From VXYL01 sp963665195 (GTDB taxonomy: Bacteria; Pseudomonadota; Gammaproteobacteria; Pseudomonadales; Azotimanducaceae), in NCBI GenBank assembly GCA_963665195.1, contig OY762070.1:1550001-1614000 (forward strand): a DNA stretch of 64,000 nucleotides, given 5' to 3'. Below, one piece after another: positions 33,647 through 43,234 of this stretch. The number at the start of each line of letters is the position of its first letter. Within the stretch, counting starts at the first letter, position 1. A model generated the notes under the pieces. The model made no database searches, was not told the DNA's origin, and saw only the letters and a program-made list of their open reading frames with translations. Position numbers and translations under genes: made by a program.

Positions 33647-36600
33647 ATGATCGTCTCCCGCGCCGCCATTCGCCGCCCGGTCACCGTGGCCATGGCCTTC
33701 ATCGGCCTGGTCATCGTCGGCGCGGTGGCGGGCTCGCGGATGTCCGTGGAGGAGTACCCGGAGCAGGAACGGCCCTACATCGCACTGCGCATCCCCTACG
33801 GCTCCACCTCCGCCCAGGAGGTCGAACGCAACGTCACCCGGCCGGTGGAGGAGATTCTGTCCACCATGGGCGGCATCGAGCGGATGTTCTCCAACACGCG
33901 CACTGGATACGTCTGGGTGTCTGTGGCGCTGAACGACGACCAGGACCCGACCGCCAAGGGCATCGAGGCGAAGGAACTCGTGGAGAGCATTCGGCACCGG
34001 CTGCCGAACGACATCCGCCATATCCAGCTACGCTCCCAGGACGAAGGCAGCGAGCCGATCCTGTCGTTCGTGATCGCCGCACGGAATCTGGATCAGCAAG
34101 ATGCGTGGCGGCTGCTCGACGCCCGGGTGCGCATGGTGCTCGAACGCGTGCCCGGGGTGAACACCGTGCATCTCTTCGGCGCGGACCAGCAGTACGTGCG
34201 CATCGCCCTGGACCCCGGGCGCCTCGAAGCCCACGGCCTCGACGTGCTCGATGTCGAGCGGCGCCTGCGCGACGAGAACTTCTACCTATCCGCCGGCAGC
34301 ATCGACCAGGCGCGGCTGGAGACCCAGGTGCGGCCGCTGGGCCGCTTCAAGGGCCTGCAGGACATCCTCGACCTGCCGGTGCGCAGCGGCCTGACGGTGG
34401 GGGACATCGCCGAAGTCGGCTACGTGCCCCGGGACGAGGCGGACCAGCGGCGCCTGAACGGCGAAGAGGCGCTCGGCGTGTCGGTCTACAAGAAGCCGGA
34501 GGCGAATCTCGTTGCGGTGGCCGGCGACGTGGAGGAGGCGATGGCGAAGGCCGCCGAGGACCCGGAGCTGCGCGACGCCTCCTTCCTCACCGTCAGCAAC
34601 CAGGCCGAGGCGGTGCTCGAAGCGCTCAAGAACCTGATTCAGAACGGCGTGATCGGCGGCCTGCTCTCCGCGATCGTGCTGTTCGCCTTCATCCGCCGCT
34701 TCTTCCCCGCGTTCCTGATCGCGGCTACGGTGCCGCTGGCGCTCACCGCCACCCTAGGCGGGATGTACTTCGCTGGCATGACGCTGAACGTGCTGTCGCT
34801 GATGGGCCTGATGCTGGCGGTGGGCCTCTTGGTGGACAACTCGGTGGTGGTCTCGGAGTCCATCGCCCTGAAGCGCCGCCAGCATGGCCTCAGCCCATTC
34901 GAGGCGGCGGACCGAGGCGTCACCGAGGTGGGCATGGCCATCACCGCGGGGACGCTGACCACCATCGTCGTCTTCGTTCCCACGCTGTTCTCTGATGTCT
35001 TGGAGACCTCCGAGACCATGGGCAACGTGGCGATTCCGCTTTGCATCTCCATCGCCGCCTCGCTGGTCATCGCAACGACGCTGATTCCCGCGCTGCTCGC
35101 CCGCCTGCCGGAAGGTCGCGAAGAACCCCGCCACAAGGTCTTCGAGGGGCTCGCGGACCGCTACCAGCAAGTGGTCCTGTTCACCCTGCGGCATCGGTTC
35201 AGCGCCCTGCTCGTCGCTGCGGCGGTGGCCGGAACGGGCTGGTACGGCTACACGCAGCTCGACGTCAACATGAGCCCGAATGAAGACCGCCAGTCCCTGC
35301 AGCTGCGCTTCTGGGTGCGCGGCACGATCGCCTTGGAGCGCATGGAGGCGCTGGTCGACGACGTGGAACAGCGGATCATGGCGAGCCGCGACGAGCTAGG
35401 CATCGGCGACGTCTCCACCAAGTTCGACTCGGACCGCGGCGACATCTTCATGTCCATGCGCGAGGACGGCAAGTACGCCGCCGCCGTGGTGGAGGAGAGG
35501 ATCCTCGAAATGATGCCGGCGGTGCCCAACGTCAACTTCTACTTCCGCTCCAAGCGGCGCTGGCGCAACTACCGGGACGGCGACGGTGGCCTGGGCGTGC
35601 GCCTGATCGGCGACTCTACCGCCACGCTGCTGGAGATCTCCGAGGACGTGATCGCGCTGCTCGAGACGCTGCCGGAACTGCGCAACGTGCATACCGAAGC
35701 CGAATCCAACCGCCAGGAGCTGGCGGTGATTCTGAAGCCCGAGCAGGCCGGAGCGCTCGGCATAACGGCGCAGGGGGTCGGTCGCAGCGTATCGGTTGCG
35801 CTCGGCGGCGTGCAGCTGCGCCGCGGCCTGGACCAGGGTGGCTGGGAGGACGCGGTGCATCTCGAGATCGAGGACCGCCGGGAACTCAGCATCGAAGACT
35901 TGAAGCGCCTGCCCATCTTCCTGCCGGACGGGGCGAGCACGCCCGGCGCGCCGGCCGGTCCGCGCACGGTAGCGCTGGAGACCGTCGCGGACCTGGCCCT
36001 TCGTCCTGCCCTGCGCGGCGTGCGGCGCGAGAACCGCGAGACATCGATCTCCGTGGAGTTCGCCCTGAACGACGTGCCGCCCATGGTCGCCGAGCAGCGC
36101 GTGGAGGCGACGATGTGGGGCTTTGCCATGCCGCCCGGCTACCGCTGGGAGATGGGCCGCGACTTCGACTTCGAGTCCGAGCAGTTCCAGGAGATGGTGC
36201 TGATGATCGCCGCCGCCATCGTGCTGGTGTACATGCTGATGGCGGCGCTTTTCGAGTCGGCGCTGTTTCCGAGCGCGGTGCTGTTCTCCATCGCCTATTC
36301 GGCCGTCGGCGTGATGCTGTTCCTGTGGGCCACGGACACGCCGCTTACCATGATGGCGATGACCGGCATGGTGCTCTTGGCGGGCATCGTGGTGAACAAC
36401 GGCATCGTGCTGCTGAACCGCACGTTTCAGCTGCAGCGCGATGGCCACTCCAGAGAGGAAGCCATCGTGCAGGCCGGCCGGGATCGGCTGAGACCCATCC
36501 TGATGACCGCTGCCACCACGGTAGCGGGGCTGATTCCGCTGGCGGTGGGGGATGTGCGGATCGGCGGCTCCGGCCAGAGCTACATGCCGATGGCGCGCGC

Positions 36601-36742
36601 GATCATCGGCGGCTTGACGTTCGCAAGCCTGGTGACGCTGCTGCTGACGCCCCTGCTGTACGTGCATTTCGACAATCTGAAGCGCGGCGCGGTGAGATTC
36701 TGGCAGAGCGCCCGCCCCGCCCCGCAGCGCCAGACGGGCTGA
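33647..36742 (+). CDS. RND-family efflux permease 2
   Basis: 1031 residues with full AcrB-like duplication: AIRRPVTVAMAFIGLVIVGAVAG (TM1), VGLLVDNSVVVSESIALKRR (TM4 proton-relay Asp), YMLMAALFESALFPSAVLFSIAYSAVGVMLFL and LAGIVVNNGIVLLNR (TM10). It diverges strongly from permease 1, so the two are not recent duplicates. With one adaptor gene for two co-directional permeases, an MdtBC-like heteromeric pump is possible, or each may work separately. It follows the truncated Uma2 copy and converges on the PhyH gene. Confidence 0.92.
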   Translation: MIVSRAAIRRPVTVAMAFIGLVIVGAVAGSRMSVEEYPEQERPYIALRIPYGSTSAQEVERNVTRPVEEILSTMGGIERMFSNTRTGYVWVSVALNDDQDPTAKGIEAKELVESIRHRLPNDIRHIQLRSQDEGSEPILSFVIAARNLDQQDAWRLLDARVRMVLERVPGVNTVHLFGADQQYVRIALDPGRLEAHGLDVLDVERRLRDENFYLSAGSIDQARLETQVRPLGRFKGLQDILDLPVRSGLTVGDIAEVGYVPRDEADQRRLNGEEALGVSVYKKPEANLVAVAGDVEEAMAKAAEDPELRDASFLTVSNQAEAVLEALKNLIQNGVIGGLLSAIVLFAFIRRFFPAFLIAATVPLALTATLGGMYFAGMTLNVLSLMGLMLAVGLLVDNSVVVSESIALKRRQHGLSPFEAADRGVTEVGMAITAGTLTTIVVFVPTLFSDVLETSETMGNVAIPLCISIAASLVIATTLIPALLARLPEGREEPRHKVFEGLADRYQQVVLFTLRHRFSALLVAAAVAGTGWYGYTQLDVNMSPNEDRQSLQLRFWVRGTIALERMEALVDDVEQRIMASRDELGIGDVSTKFDSDRGDIFMSMREDGKYAAAVVEERILEMMPAVPNVNFYFRSKRRWRNYRDGDGGLGVRLIGDSTATLLEISEDVIALLETLPELRNVHTEAESNRQELAVILKPEQAGALGITAQGVGRSVSVALGGVQLRRGLDQGGWEDAVHLEIEDRRELSIEDLKRLPIFLPDGASTPGAPAGPRTVALETVADLALRPALRGVRRENRETSISVEFALNDVPPMVAEQRVEATMWGFAMPPGYRWEMGRDFDFESEQFQEMVLMIAAAIVLVYMLMAALFESALFPSAVLFSIAYSAVGVMLFLWATDTPLTMMAMTGMVLLAGIVVNNGIVLLNRTFQLQRDGHSREEAIVQAGRDRLRPILMTAATTVAGLIPLAVGDVRIGGSGQSYMPMARAIIGGLTFASLVTLLLTPLLYVHFDNLKRGAVRFWQSARPAPQRQTG

Positions 36743-36752
36743 AGCGTCTCCG

Positions 36753-37652
36753 CTACAGCTTCGACGCCGCCGCGGCGTACATGAACTTCTGCATGTCCAC
36801 GTCGTGCTCCGGCGTCGCCGTGTGGAAGAACAGGCCCGCGCCGAGCAGCTGCCGCATGCCCTCCGGCGCACTGGCCATGTAGGCCTCGTCCTTCAGGAGA
36901 TAGGTGAAGTCGTCGATGGGCTGCGTGTAGAGGCGCTGGTACGTGGCGTGCAGCACGGTGCGCGTGCCCGGGATGGTGCGCGGCAGAGAGCCGTGCCAAA
37001 TGGCCCCGTCCCACACCGCCACGTCGCCCTTCTGCGTTTCCACGGCCACGGGCTGCGCCGCCTTGGTGTCCTCCGGCGTCGGCGGCCGGCGCATCCGATG
37101 CGAACCGGGCACCACGCAGGTGGCGCCGCCAGCTTCCGTCATGCCTTCGCAGGCGAAGCAGAAGGTCATCACCAGATTGTGTTCGGGGAACGGCGTCGGC
37201 ATCCAGTTCTGATCGGCGTGCAAGGCGAGCGAGCCGTCGCTGTCCCCCTTGCCCTCGTGCTTGATGCTGCCGACAAAGCGACCCGCGCGCATCGCCTTGC
37301 CGCAGCTGAACTCGGCGATCGCCATGACTTTGGGCAAAGTGGCGACCAGATCCACCGCCCGGTGCCGGCCAAGCAGCAGCGGCGCCGAGCCGACGATGCC
37401 GTGCTCCGCCCCGGTGGGCTTCGAGAGGCTGTGGATGGCCTCGCGCAGGTCGTCCATGAGTTCGGGCGGTGCGGCATCGCGGATCACTGCGTAGCCCTGC
37501 TGGCGAAGATCGTCGACGACGTCCCACAGTTCGAGTTCGTCGATGCGCGGCTTGAGCTCGTCCGAGACCTCGTAGGGGCCCACCGACGGGGCGCTGTAGA
37601 CGTCCACGCGGTCGGCATTACTGGGTTGGGGCTCGGTTTGGGACTCTGCCAT
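36753..37652 (-). CDS. Phytanoyl-CoA dioxygenase (PhyH) family protein
   Basis: 299 residues from ATG 37652. An acidic N-terminal stretch precedes the double-stranded beta-helix. ALHADQNWMP holds the H-x-D of the Fe site, IWHGSLPRTIPGTR the distal His and 2-oxoglutarate-binding Arg. VVPGSHRMRRPP is the usual post-motif region. It is only distantly similar to the PhyH protein at 13165. A run of 47 bases separates it from the SCP2-like gene upstream, so they may be co-transcribed. Substrate unknown. Confidence 0.87.
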   Translation of the reverse strand: MAESQTEPQPSNADRVDVYSAPSVGPYEVSDELKPRIDELELWDVVDDLRQQGYAVIRDAAPPELMDDLREAIHSLSKPTGAEHGIVGSAPLLLGRHRAVDLVATLPKVMAIAEFSCGKAMRAGRFVGSIKHEGKGDSDGSLALHADQNWMPTPFPEHNLVMTFCFACEGMTEAGGATCVVPGSHRMRRPPTPEDTKAAQPVAVETQKGDVAVWDGAIWHGSLPRTIPGTRTVLHATYQRLYTQPIDDFTYLLKDEAYMASAPEGMRQLLGAGLFFHTATPEHDVDMQKFMYAAAASKL

Positions 37653-37699
37653 GGCGTTGCTCCTTGCGCGGATGTGGGATGGGTCTGCGAGGCCGCCAG

Positions 37700-38158
37700 C
37701 TACGCGGTGATGACGGCCATCTCGTTGTGCAACTCGACGAGCCAAGCGGGGAAGATGCTGGTATCGCCCTCGATCTGGGGCGGCGGATCCGGCGGCGGCT
37801 GCAACTGCATCCGCGCGAGAACCTCGGGCGTATAGACCAAGCGGGCGCCCGGCAGCGCCGTGGCGTAGTCGGCGCGGATCGTCACGTCCATGCCGGTCGC
37901 CTCGCAGGCACCCACCAGGACCTTCTTGCCCTCGATCAGGAAGTGCCAAGCCGCGATGCCGGTCGCGGAAACGGACGTCGGCGCATCCGTGAAGATCTCG
38001 CATACGCTGAGCCGGGTGTCGTCGTCGCAGTGTAGGGCCACCAAGCGCTCGAGGACGTTTCGCGCCGCGTCCACCCAAGGCACGCTCGCGAACTCCACCT
38101 TCTCGGCCACTTTCTCGGCCACTTTCTCGGCCACTTTCTCGGCCACCTTCTCCGTCAC
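37700..38158 (-). CDS. SCP2-like lipid-binding protein with N-terminal VAEK repeat
   Basis: 152 residues from GTG 38158. The N-terminus TEKVAEKVAEKVAEKVAEKV is encoded by a tandem 12-bp repeat and would form a charged amphipathic helix. The remaining part resembles the SCP2 sterol-carrier fold: WHFLIEGKKVLVGACEATGMDVTIRADYATALPGARLV matches its W-h-x-I-x-D-G...G-x-x-x-x-x-D-V-x-I-x-A-D pattern. The family binds lipids or acyl-CoA. It is divergent from the MOSC gene and upstream of PhyH. Assignment rests on pattern alone. Confidence 0.62.
   Translation of the reverse strand: MTEKVAEKVAEKVAEKVAEKVEFASVPWVDAARNVLERLVALHCDDDTRLSVCEIFTDAPTSVSATGIAAWHFLIEGKKVLVGACEATGMDVTIRADYATALPGARLVYTPEVLARMQLQPPPDPPPQIEGDTSIFPAWLVELHNEMAVITA
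38102..38150. repeat. 12-bp tandem repeat inside the SCP2-like gene
   Basis: The unit TTCTCGGCCACT (plus strand) is repeated about four times with a single variant base in the last copy. It encodes V-A-E-K on the minus strand. Because the unit is a multiple of three, slippage would change protein length without shifting the frame. Confidence 0.85.
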
Positions 38159-38305
38159 GTTCGCGCTCCGCACTCTGCATCGGCGGTCGAGTCTAGCAGC
38201 AGGTTGCTCGTTGGCGCGCCGGGTGGGTTGACAGCCCCGACGGGCGCCGCCCATGATGCCGAATGTCGGGTGCCCAGAGCTGCCGGGTCGCGCCGAGGGG
38301 GCCTC

Positions 38306-39163
38306 ATGAGCAACAAAGACCAGTCCACGACTGCGGGCATGGCGCAAGGCGCGGTCTGCACCGTGACCGCGCTCTACAGCTACCCCGTGAAGAGCTGCCG
38401 TGGCACCAAGGCGCAGTCGGCGACCGTCTCGCCGACGGGAGTCGACGGCGATCGCCAATTGATGGTCCTCCGGGCGGGCAGATTCGCCAATCAGATTCGC
38501 CTGCCGAACCTCGCGACCGTGGCGACGCGCCGAGTCGATGATGCGACCGTGGAGTTCGCAGGCGGGCACGCCGCGTCGTTCGTCCATGCGGTAGCGGCAG
38601 CGGGCGACGAGGCGACCGTCGACTTCTACGGCAACCCGGTCGCGGTGGTGGACCAGGGCGATGCGCTCGCCGATTGGCTGTCCGCCGCCATCGGCGAGAC
38701 GGTGCGCGTCGCCGCCCTGAAGAGCGCCTTCAAGCGCCGCATTCCGCTCGATGAGTTCGCCTTGGTGGACGGCGCCGAGCAGTCGCGCTTCGTCGATGTC
38801 GCCCCCATCCTCGTCACCAACGAAGCATCACTCGAGGACCTGAATGCGCGCCTCGAAGCGCCGGTGCCCATGGACCGCTTCCGCCCCAACGTGGTGGTCT
38901 CCGGTCTCGATGCGTTTGGCGAAGACCATGTAACGGCGCTTCACGGCGACGGCCTGCGCCTGCTCCGCGCCACCCACTGCGAGCGCTGCGCGGTCACCTG
39001 CACGGATCAACGTACCGGCGAACGCAGCAACGAACCCCTCGCGACGCTGCGCTCCTACCGGCACCGCGAAGGCGGCTACGCGGGCGGGGTGATGTTCGGT
39101 GCCTACATGGCCGTCGAGGGCCGGGGCACGCTGCGCGTCGGCGACACTCTGAATGTCGAATGA
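38306..39163 (+). CDS. MOSC-domain protein (YcbX-like)
   Basis: 285 residues from ATG 38306. The N-terminal beta-barrel (VTALYSYPVKSCRGTKAQSATVSPTGVDGDRQLMVL) is typical of YcbX/mARC. The MOSC core follows: RFRPNVVVSGLDAFGED and the Cys-rich ATHCERCAVTCTDQRTGERSNEPLATLRSYR, in which the first or second Cys ligates the molybdenum cofactor. These enzymes reduce N-hydroxylated compounds or transfer sulfur to Moco. It lacks the C-terminal ferredoxin domain of E. coli YcbX, so an external electron donor is needed. Confidence 0.88.
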   Translation: MSNKDQSTTAGMAQGAVCTVTALYSYPVKSCRGTKAQSATVSPTGVDGDRQLMVLRAGRFANQIRLPNLATVATRRVDDATVEFAGGHAASFVHAVAAAGDEATVDFYGNPVAVVDQGDALADWLSAAIGETVRVAALKSAFKRRIPLDEFALVDGAEQSRFVDVAPILVTNEASLEDLNARLEAPVPMDRFRPNVVVSGLDAFGEDHVTALHGDGLRLLRATHCERCAVTCTDQRTGERSNEPLATLRSYRHREGGYAGGVMFGAYMAVEGRGTLRVGDTLNVE

Positions 39164-39240
39164 GTACGGGATGAGCCAACGACCTGCCAAAACCGGAGGT
39201 CAATCCGCCGAAGCTGCCGCCCCGCCGCCGTAGACCGCCC

Positions 39241-40440
39241 ATGTGGGTGCGCAGACGCCTCGACATCGGCTGGATGGACCTCATCTACGGCGGGCTGCGG
39301 TGCGCTTGGCCGCTCCCAGCGCGAACGAAGCGCATCGAAGACCGCTGGGCCGGGTCTGCGGAGGCTGTGGTCTGCCTGTCGGCGCGCAGCGGATTCGACC
39401 TGCTGCTGCAAGCGCTCGCCCTGCCCCGAGGCAGCGAAGTGCTGATGACTGCGGTCAACGTGCCGGACATGTTCCACATCGCGCGCAGCCACGGCCTGAC
39501 GCCCGTACCGCTCGACATCGACCCGGATTTCCTCCAGCCGGATATCGACCAAGCGGCGGCAGCGCTGACCTCGCGCACCCGGATGATCGTTGCCGCGCAT
39601 CTGTTCGGTGCCGAACCGGAACTTCGCCCGCTGCGCGCCTTCGCCCGCAAGCACGATCTCGTGATGGTGGAGGACCGCGCCCAGGCGTTCGCCGGAGTGC
39701 CCTCCGCCCTGCCGCCGAATTGCGATGCCACGCTCGCGAGCTTCGGCCCGATCAAGCGTGCGACCGCCCTCGGCGGCGGCATCCTGGCCCTGCGCGATGC
39801 CCAGCTCGCCGCGCGCGTCCGACGCATCCAGAGCGACTGGCCGCGCCAGTCCCGAGTGCTTTTCGCGTTGCGGCTGGCAAAGTACAGAGTTCTGAAGCTC
39901 GCCAGCTACCGCCTGCCGTTCGCGGTATTGATGCGCGTACTCGACTGGCTGGGCGCCGGCGACGCGTGGCTGCAACGCCGGGTAGGGAGCTTCGGCAGCG
40001 ACGACGCAAGCGGCTGGCGCAAGCAGGCCTCTGCGCCGCTCACGGCCTTGCTCGAGCGCCGCCTGGCCGCATTCGACGCCGCCGAAGCGGATCGTCAGCG
40101 CCGGCGCGGCCGCAGACTCGCCGCCATCCTCGAAGCCCATGCGCCGGTGGTCGGCGGCAAAGCCCCGTCGCACAGCTTCGACCTGTTCGCGGTCCGCGCC
40201 CCCGACCCGAAGCGACTCATCGCCGCGCTGAGGCGACAAGGCTTCGATGCCGGCCTGCGCGGCAGCCTAGCGGTACTCGAAGCGCCCGCGAATCGCCCAT
40301 CCCTCGATCCAGCCGGCGCGAAACGGCTGCTGGCCCAGGCGGTGTTCCTGCCCCTCTATGCGGCCATGCCGGACCGCGAAGTCCAACGCATGGCCGGCAT
40401 CGTATGCGAACGCCCATGGCCGGCCCCACGCTCTCGCTGA
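39241..40440 (+). CDS. DegT/DnrJ/EryC1/StrS-family PLP aminotransferase
   Basis: 399 residues. CLSARSGFDLLLQALALPRGSEVLMTAVNVPDM is the PLP-phosphate-binding start of the sugar-aminotransferase fold. DLVMVEDRAQAF has the Asp that pairs with the pyridine nitrogen, and LASFGPIKRATALGGGIL carries the Schiff-base Lys. Members aminate nucleotide-linked ketosugars or act in lipopolysaccharide and antibiotic sugar pathways. No other surface-sugar genes are nearby, so its role here is open. It follows the MOSC gene by 77 bases on the same strand; 161 bases to the next gene hold nothing evident. Confidence 0.85.
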   Translation: MWVRRRLDIGWMDLIYGGLRCAWPLPARTKRIEDRWAGSAEAVVCLSARSGFDLLLQALALPRGSEVLMTAVNVPDMFHIARSHGLTPVPLDIDPDFLQPDIDQAAAALTSRTRMIVAAHLFGAEPELRPLRAFARKHDLVMVEDRAQAFAGVPSALPPNCDATLASFGPIKRATALGGGILALRDAQLAARVRRIQSDWPRQSRVLFALRLAKYRVLKLASYRLPFAVLMRVLDWLGAGDAWLQRRVGSFGSDDASGWRKQASAPLTALLERRLAAFDAAEADRQRRRGRRLAAILEAHAPVVGGKAPSHSFDLFAVRAPDPKRLIAALRRQGFDAGLRGSLAVLEAPANRPSLDPAGAKRLLAQAVFLPLYAAMPDREVQRMAGIVCERPWPAPRSR

Positions 40441-40601
40441 CGCTGTGCGTCGGGCTCACCTCCGCCCAGGTCATATACCGCGCCCGACATGCGTCGAACA
40501 GATTCCATGAGCGGTAGCTGTGGCTGGATGTTCACACGCAGGTTGCACCGCCGGCCGGGAGAACGCGAAGCGTTCTCGATCGCGTCGCGGCAGCGATGCG
40601 C

Positions 40602-42551
40602 CTAGTCGACCAAGTCTGGCTGCTCTTCGTCCTCGAAATCGGCGGCACGCGCATACCGCCGGGCGCGCTTCGAGTCCACGCCTTCCCAGTAGTGGTAGAG
40701 CAGAGCCGCCGCCTCGCGGAGAAAGTCCTCGTCGTTGATGCGCAGATAGACATCTTCGGCGAATTCCACGTCCTCATGCAGCGTAGCGACGATGAGCGCA
40801 TTGCGCGCGCTGTCGCGTTCCTTGCCGGGGCGCAGCAGCCGGACGCCGCTCGCGGCGGCTTGCCGGTCATGGAAGGCCCATCTCCTGACGATCGCCGAAT
40901 GCAGGGCCAGTCGTTCCTCGACATCCTCTACTTCGGACGCCCAGCGCAGTGCCGCTTCCGGTTCTTCGTTCGCCCAAGCGAACGCAAGCGAGCGCCTGGC
41001 CTCGGCGCGCACCTCTGGGTCCGGCAGCAGTTCGACCAGCCGCGCCGCCCGATCCGGGTACTCAACCGCCAACGCATCGATGATGCTGGTAGCGGCCTCG
41101 TGCCAGCTCTCCGGCTGGGCGAGCAGCCAGTTGAGGGCTGCGCGCGCGTCCTTCGCCCCCCAAACTCGCAACACGCTCGCCAAAGCCGAACGTCGCGCGC
41201 CAACGGCCAGCGCGTCGTTGCCGGCAACCCAGCTCGCCGCCGCCCGGTGATCGCGTTGCGCCCACTCGCTGAGCGCCGCAGCGATGGCGCGCTCCCGTTC
41301 GCTGCCGCGGAGTTCCTCTGCCCGCGCCAAGGCACCCCGCGGGTCGGTCTCCGCCAGCTTCCTGAGGGTCGTATTCAGCAAGTGCGGCCTACTGGACGAT
41401 GGCGGCTGCGCCGCGGCCCACTCGAAGGCCGCAGCAGCGTCTCGGTCCGCCCAACGCATTACGAGCCAAGCGTCGAGCCACTGGAAGCCCTGGGGACGAC
41501 GCTGCGTCCATGCTTCCAGCGCCGCGCCCGGGTCCTTCTCGCCCCATGTCCGGAATGCGGCTTCGGTCGCCACGTTGCGCTCATTGCCCGTGAACTGGTC
41601 GGCGAAACCCAGCGCCTCCATAGGCGAACTCTGGGCGATCGCGCCCGCCAGTCCCTCGACCATCTGCGCGCGTGCCGCCGACGCAGGCTGCGCCAGCACC
41701 CACGCGGTGGCGGCTTCCCGGTCCCGCTCCGCCCACTGACCGACCAGTCCGGCGCGCCAGCCATCCGCTTGGCGACCAAGACCGTCCACAGCCGCCATCG
41801 CATTTTCGGGGTCGCGCGCCAGCCAGCTATGGGCTATGTGCAAGAGGGCTTGTTCCCGTGCCGGCCCCCGTTCGCTGGCAACGGCGTCGCGCCATGCGAG
41901 GGCCGGATCGACTTCCAGATTCTCCTCTGCTCGCATCCGCTGTAGTGTCTCTTGGGCAGACAGGCTCTCGGCGATCTCGAAGCGTCGGTCCTCGTGCAAG
42001 TGTTCGGTCACCGACAGGATCGCTGCGCCCGCCTGCCGTCGGTGCGCCTCCTCGAGCGTCTCCGCGGCCGCCAGCGCCCCGTCCAGATCGTGTTTCGCCC
42101 AGGCCCGGAACAGGCGTGACAGGAACCTCTCTTCCCGACCGCCGCGGCTGGTGATGCGGGCCAAGGCGCCCGCCGGATCGACCTCGGCGTAGCGGCCGTA
42201 GATGATGGACTTCGCAGCCTCCCCCTCGCGGCGCGGGCGCAGCGTGTCGGCCTCCGTCAGCAGGCCATCCAGAAACTGGGCATCGGCAGAGCGGATCAGG
42301 TTGTAGAGCAGCACGGCCTGCTCGAAGTCGCTGGGTACGCCGAGAATGGCGGTCAAGGTGCGCAGGGGCGCCGCCGCGTCGGGAACGCTGCTCAATGGCG
42401 GAACGCTCGACGGACTCACGCGCGACGGGGGAGCGGTGGCAGCCTGCTCGACAGGGCGGCGCGGCGCTTCGGGGAATGCCAAGCCGTAAAGCCACACCGC
42501 CACCGCTCCGGCGACGAAGCCGATGGAGATGCCCGCCAGCCACTTGGCCAT
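40602..42551 (-). CDS. Membrane-anchored alpha-solenoid repeat protein, paralogue A
   Basis: 649 residues, not recognised. A single N-terminal transmembrane anchor (MAKWLAGISIGFVAGAVAVWLY) places the rest outside the cytoplasm. After a Pro/Ala linker come about 15 helical repeats of 30-35 residues with a W-x(4-5)-D-x-x-A-A-x-x-W pattern (WAERDREAATAWVLAQPAS, WGAKDARAALNWLLAQPES), reminiscent of TPR/HEAT solenoids. The C-terminus has a block shared by all four paralogues: D-V-x-F-A-E-D-x-Y-L-R-I-N-D, then Y-H-Y-W and R-A-R-R-Y. It is the only full-length intact copy and the last gene of the minus-strand run, 4 bases after yceH. Probably a protein-protein scaffold. Confidence 0.82.
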   Translation of the reverse strand: MAKWLAGISIGFVAGAVAVWLYGLAFPEAPRRPVEQAATAPPSRVSPSSVPPLSSVPDAAAPLRTLTAILGVPSDFEQAVLLYNLIRSADAQFLDGLLTEADTLRPRREGEAAKSIIYGRYAEVDPAGALARITSRGGREERFLSRLFRAWAKHDLDGALAAAETLEEAHRRQAGAAILSVTEHLHEDRRFEIAESLSAQETLQRMRAEENLEVDPALAWRDAVASERGPAREQALLHIAHSWLARDPENAMAAVDGLGRQADGWRAGLVGQWAERDREAATAWVLAQPASAARAQMVEGLAGAIAQSSPMEALGFADQFTGNERNVATEAAFRTWGEKDPGAALEAWTQRRPQGFQWLDAWLVMRWADRDAAAAFEWAAAQPPSSSRPHLLNTTLRKLAETDPRGALARAEELRGSERERAIAAALSEWAQRDHRAAASWVAGNDALAVGARRSALASVLRVWGAKDARAALNWLLAQPESWHEAATSIIDALAVEYPDRAARLVELLPDPEVRAEARRSLAFAWANEEPEAALRWASEVEDVEERLALHSAIVRRWAFHDRQAAASGVRLLRPGKERDSARNALIVATLHEDVEFAEDVYLRINDEDFLREAAALLYHYWEGVDSKRARRYARAADFEDEEQPDLVD

Positions 42552-42555
42552 CGAA

Positions 42556-43200
42556 TCACTCCAAGCGCAGGCGCTGCTTGAGGTCCGCGAGTTCGCTCTC
42601 CAATGCGCTGACGCGCGCCTCAAGCTCGGACAAGGCACTGCCGCGCCGCGGCGGCGACGCCGTCGGTTGATCCGCGGGCACGGACTCCACGGCGCCCGAG
42701 AGTTGGTGCGCGTATTGATGGTCGCGGCGCCCGGGCGCACGGGGCAGCCGGGCGACGACCGCGCCGCCCTCGCGTTCGGCGTCCATCAACCCGCCGAGCG
42801 TCTCGGCGACCGCTTCGTTGTCCGCGAAGTCGTGCAGGCGAGTGCACCGCGTGCGCAGTTCGCCCGGCGTCTGCGGCCCGCGCAGCATGAGCACGCAGAC
42901 CACGGCGTATTCCTCGTCGGTGAACTGCTGGTCGCTGAACGGCGTATTGCACAGCCGCTGCTGGTACTTCACCACGCCGCTCCTGAAGTTCTCCTCGCGG
43001 TTGAGGAACCCCTCCTCCGCAAGGCCGTCGGCGATGCGGGCCACGGCGCCGCGCTCCAGCGCCATCACCGGCTCCCGGCTCGACTTCTGATTGCAGGCGG
43101 CAATGAGCGCGTTCAGCGTCAGCGGGCATTGCTCCGGCGTGGTGACGGCCTTCTCCATGAGGCTGCCGATGATGCGGATCTGTTCGGCGGCGAATTCCAT
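42556..43200 (-). CDS. YceH/DUF480 family protein
   Basis: 214 residues. Two winged-helix-like DUF480 units are visible: IRIIGSLMEKAVTTPEQCPLTLNALIAACNQKSSREPVM and FTDEEYAVVCVLMLRGPQTPGELRTR. A C-terminal coiled coil (ALSELEARVSALESELADLKQRL) completes the usual YceH layout. In E. coli yceH is a stand-alone gene of unknown function. Here it lies between solenoid paralogues B and A with 34- and 4-base gaps, so it is co-transcribed with them. Its insertion between paralogues is unusual. Confidence 0.9.
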   Translation of the reverse strand: MEFAAEQIRIIGSLMEKAVTTPEQCPLTLNALIAACNQKSSREPVMALERGAVARIADGLAEEGFLNREENFRSGVVKYQQRLCNTPFSDQQFTDEEYAVVCVLMLRGPQTPGELRTRCTRLHDFADNEAVAETLGGLMDAEREGGAVVARLPRAPGRRDHQYAHQLSGAVESVPADQPTASPPRRGSALSELEARVSALESELADLKQRLRLE

Positions 43201-43234
43201 GGCGGCCTATCGTACAGTCGTTGCGCCCGACCGT

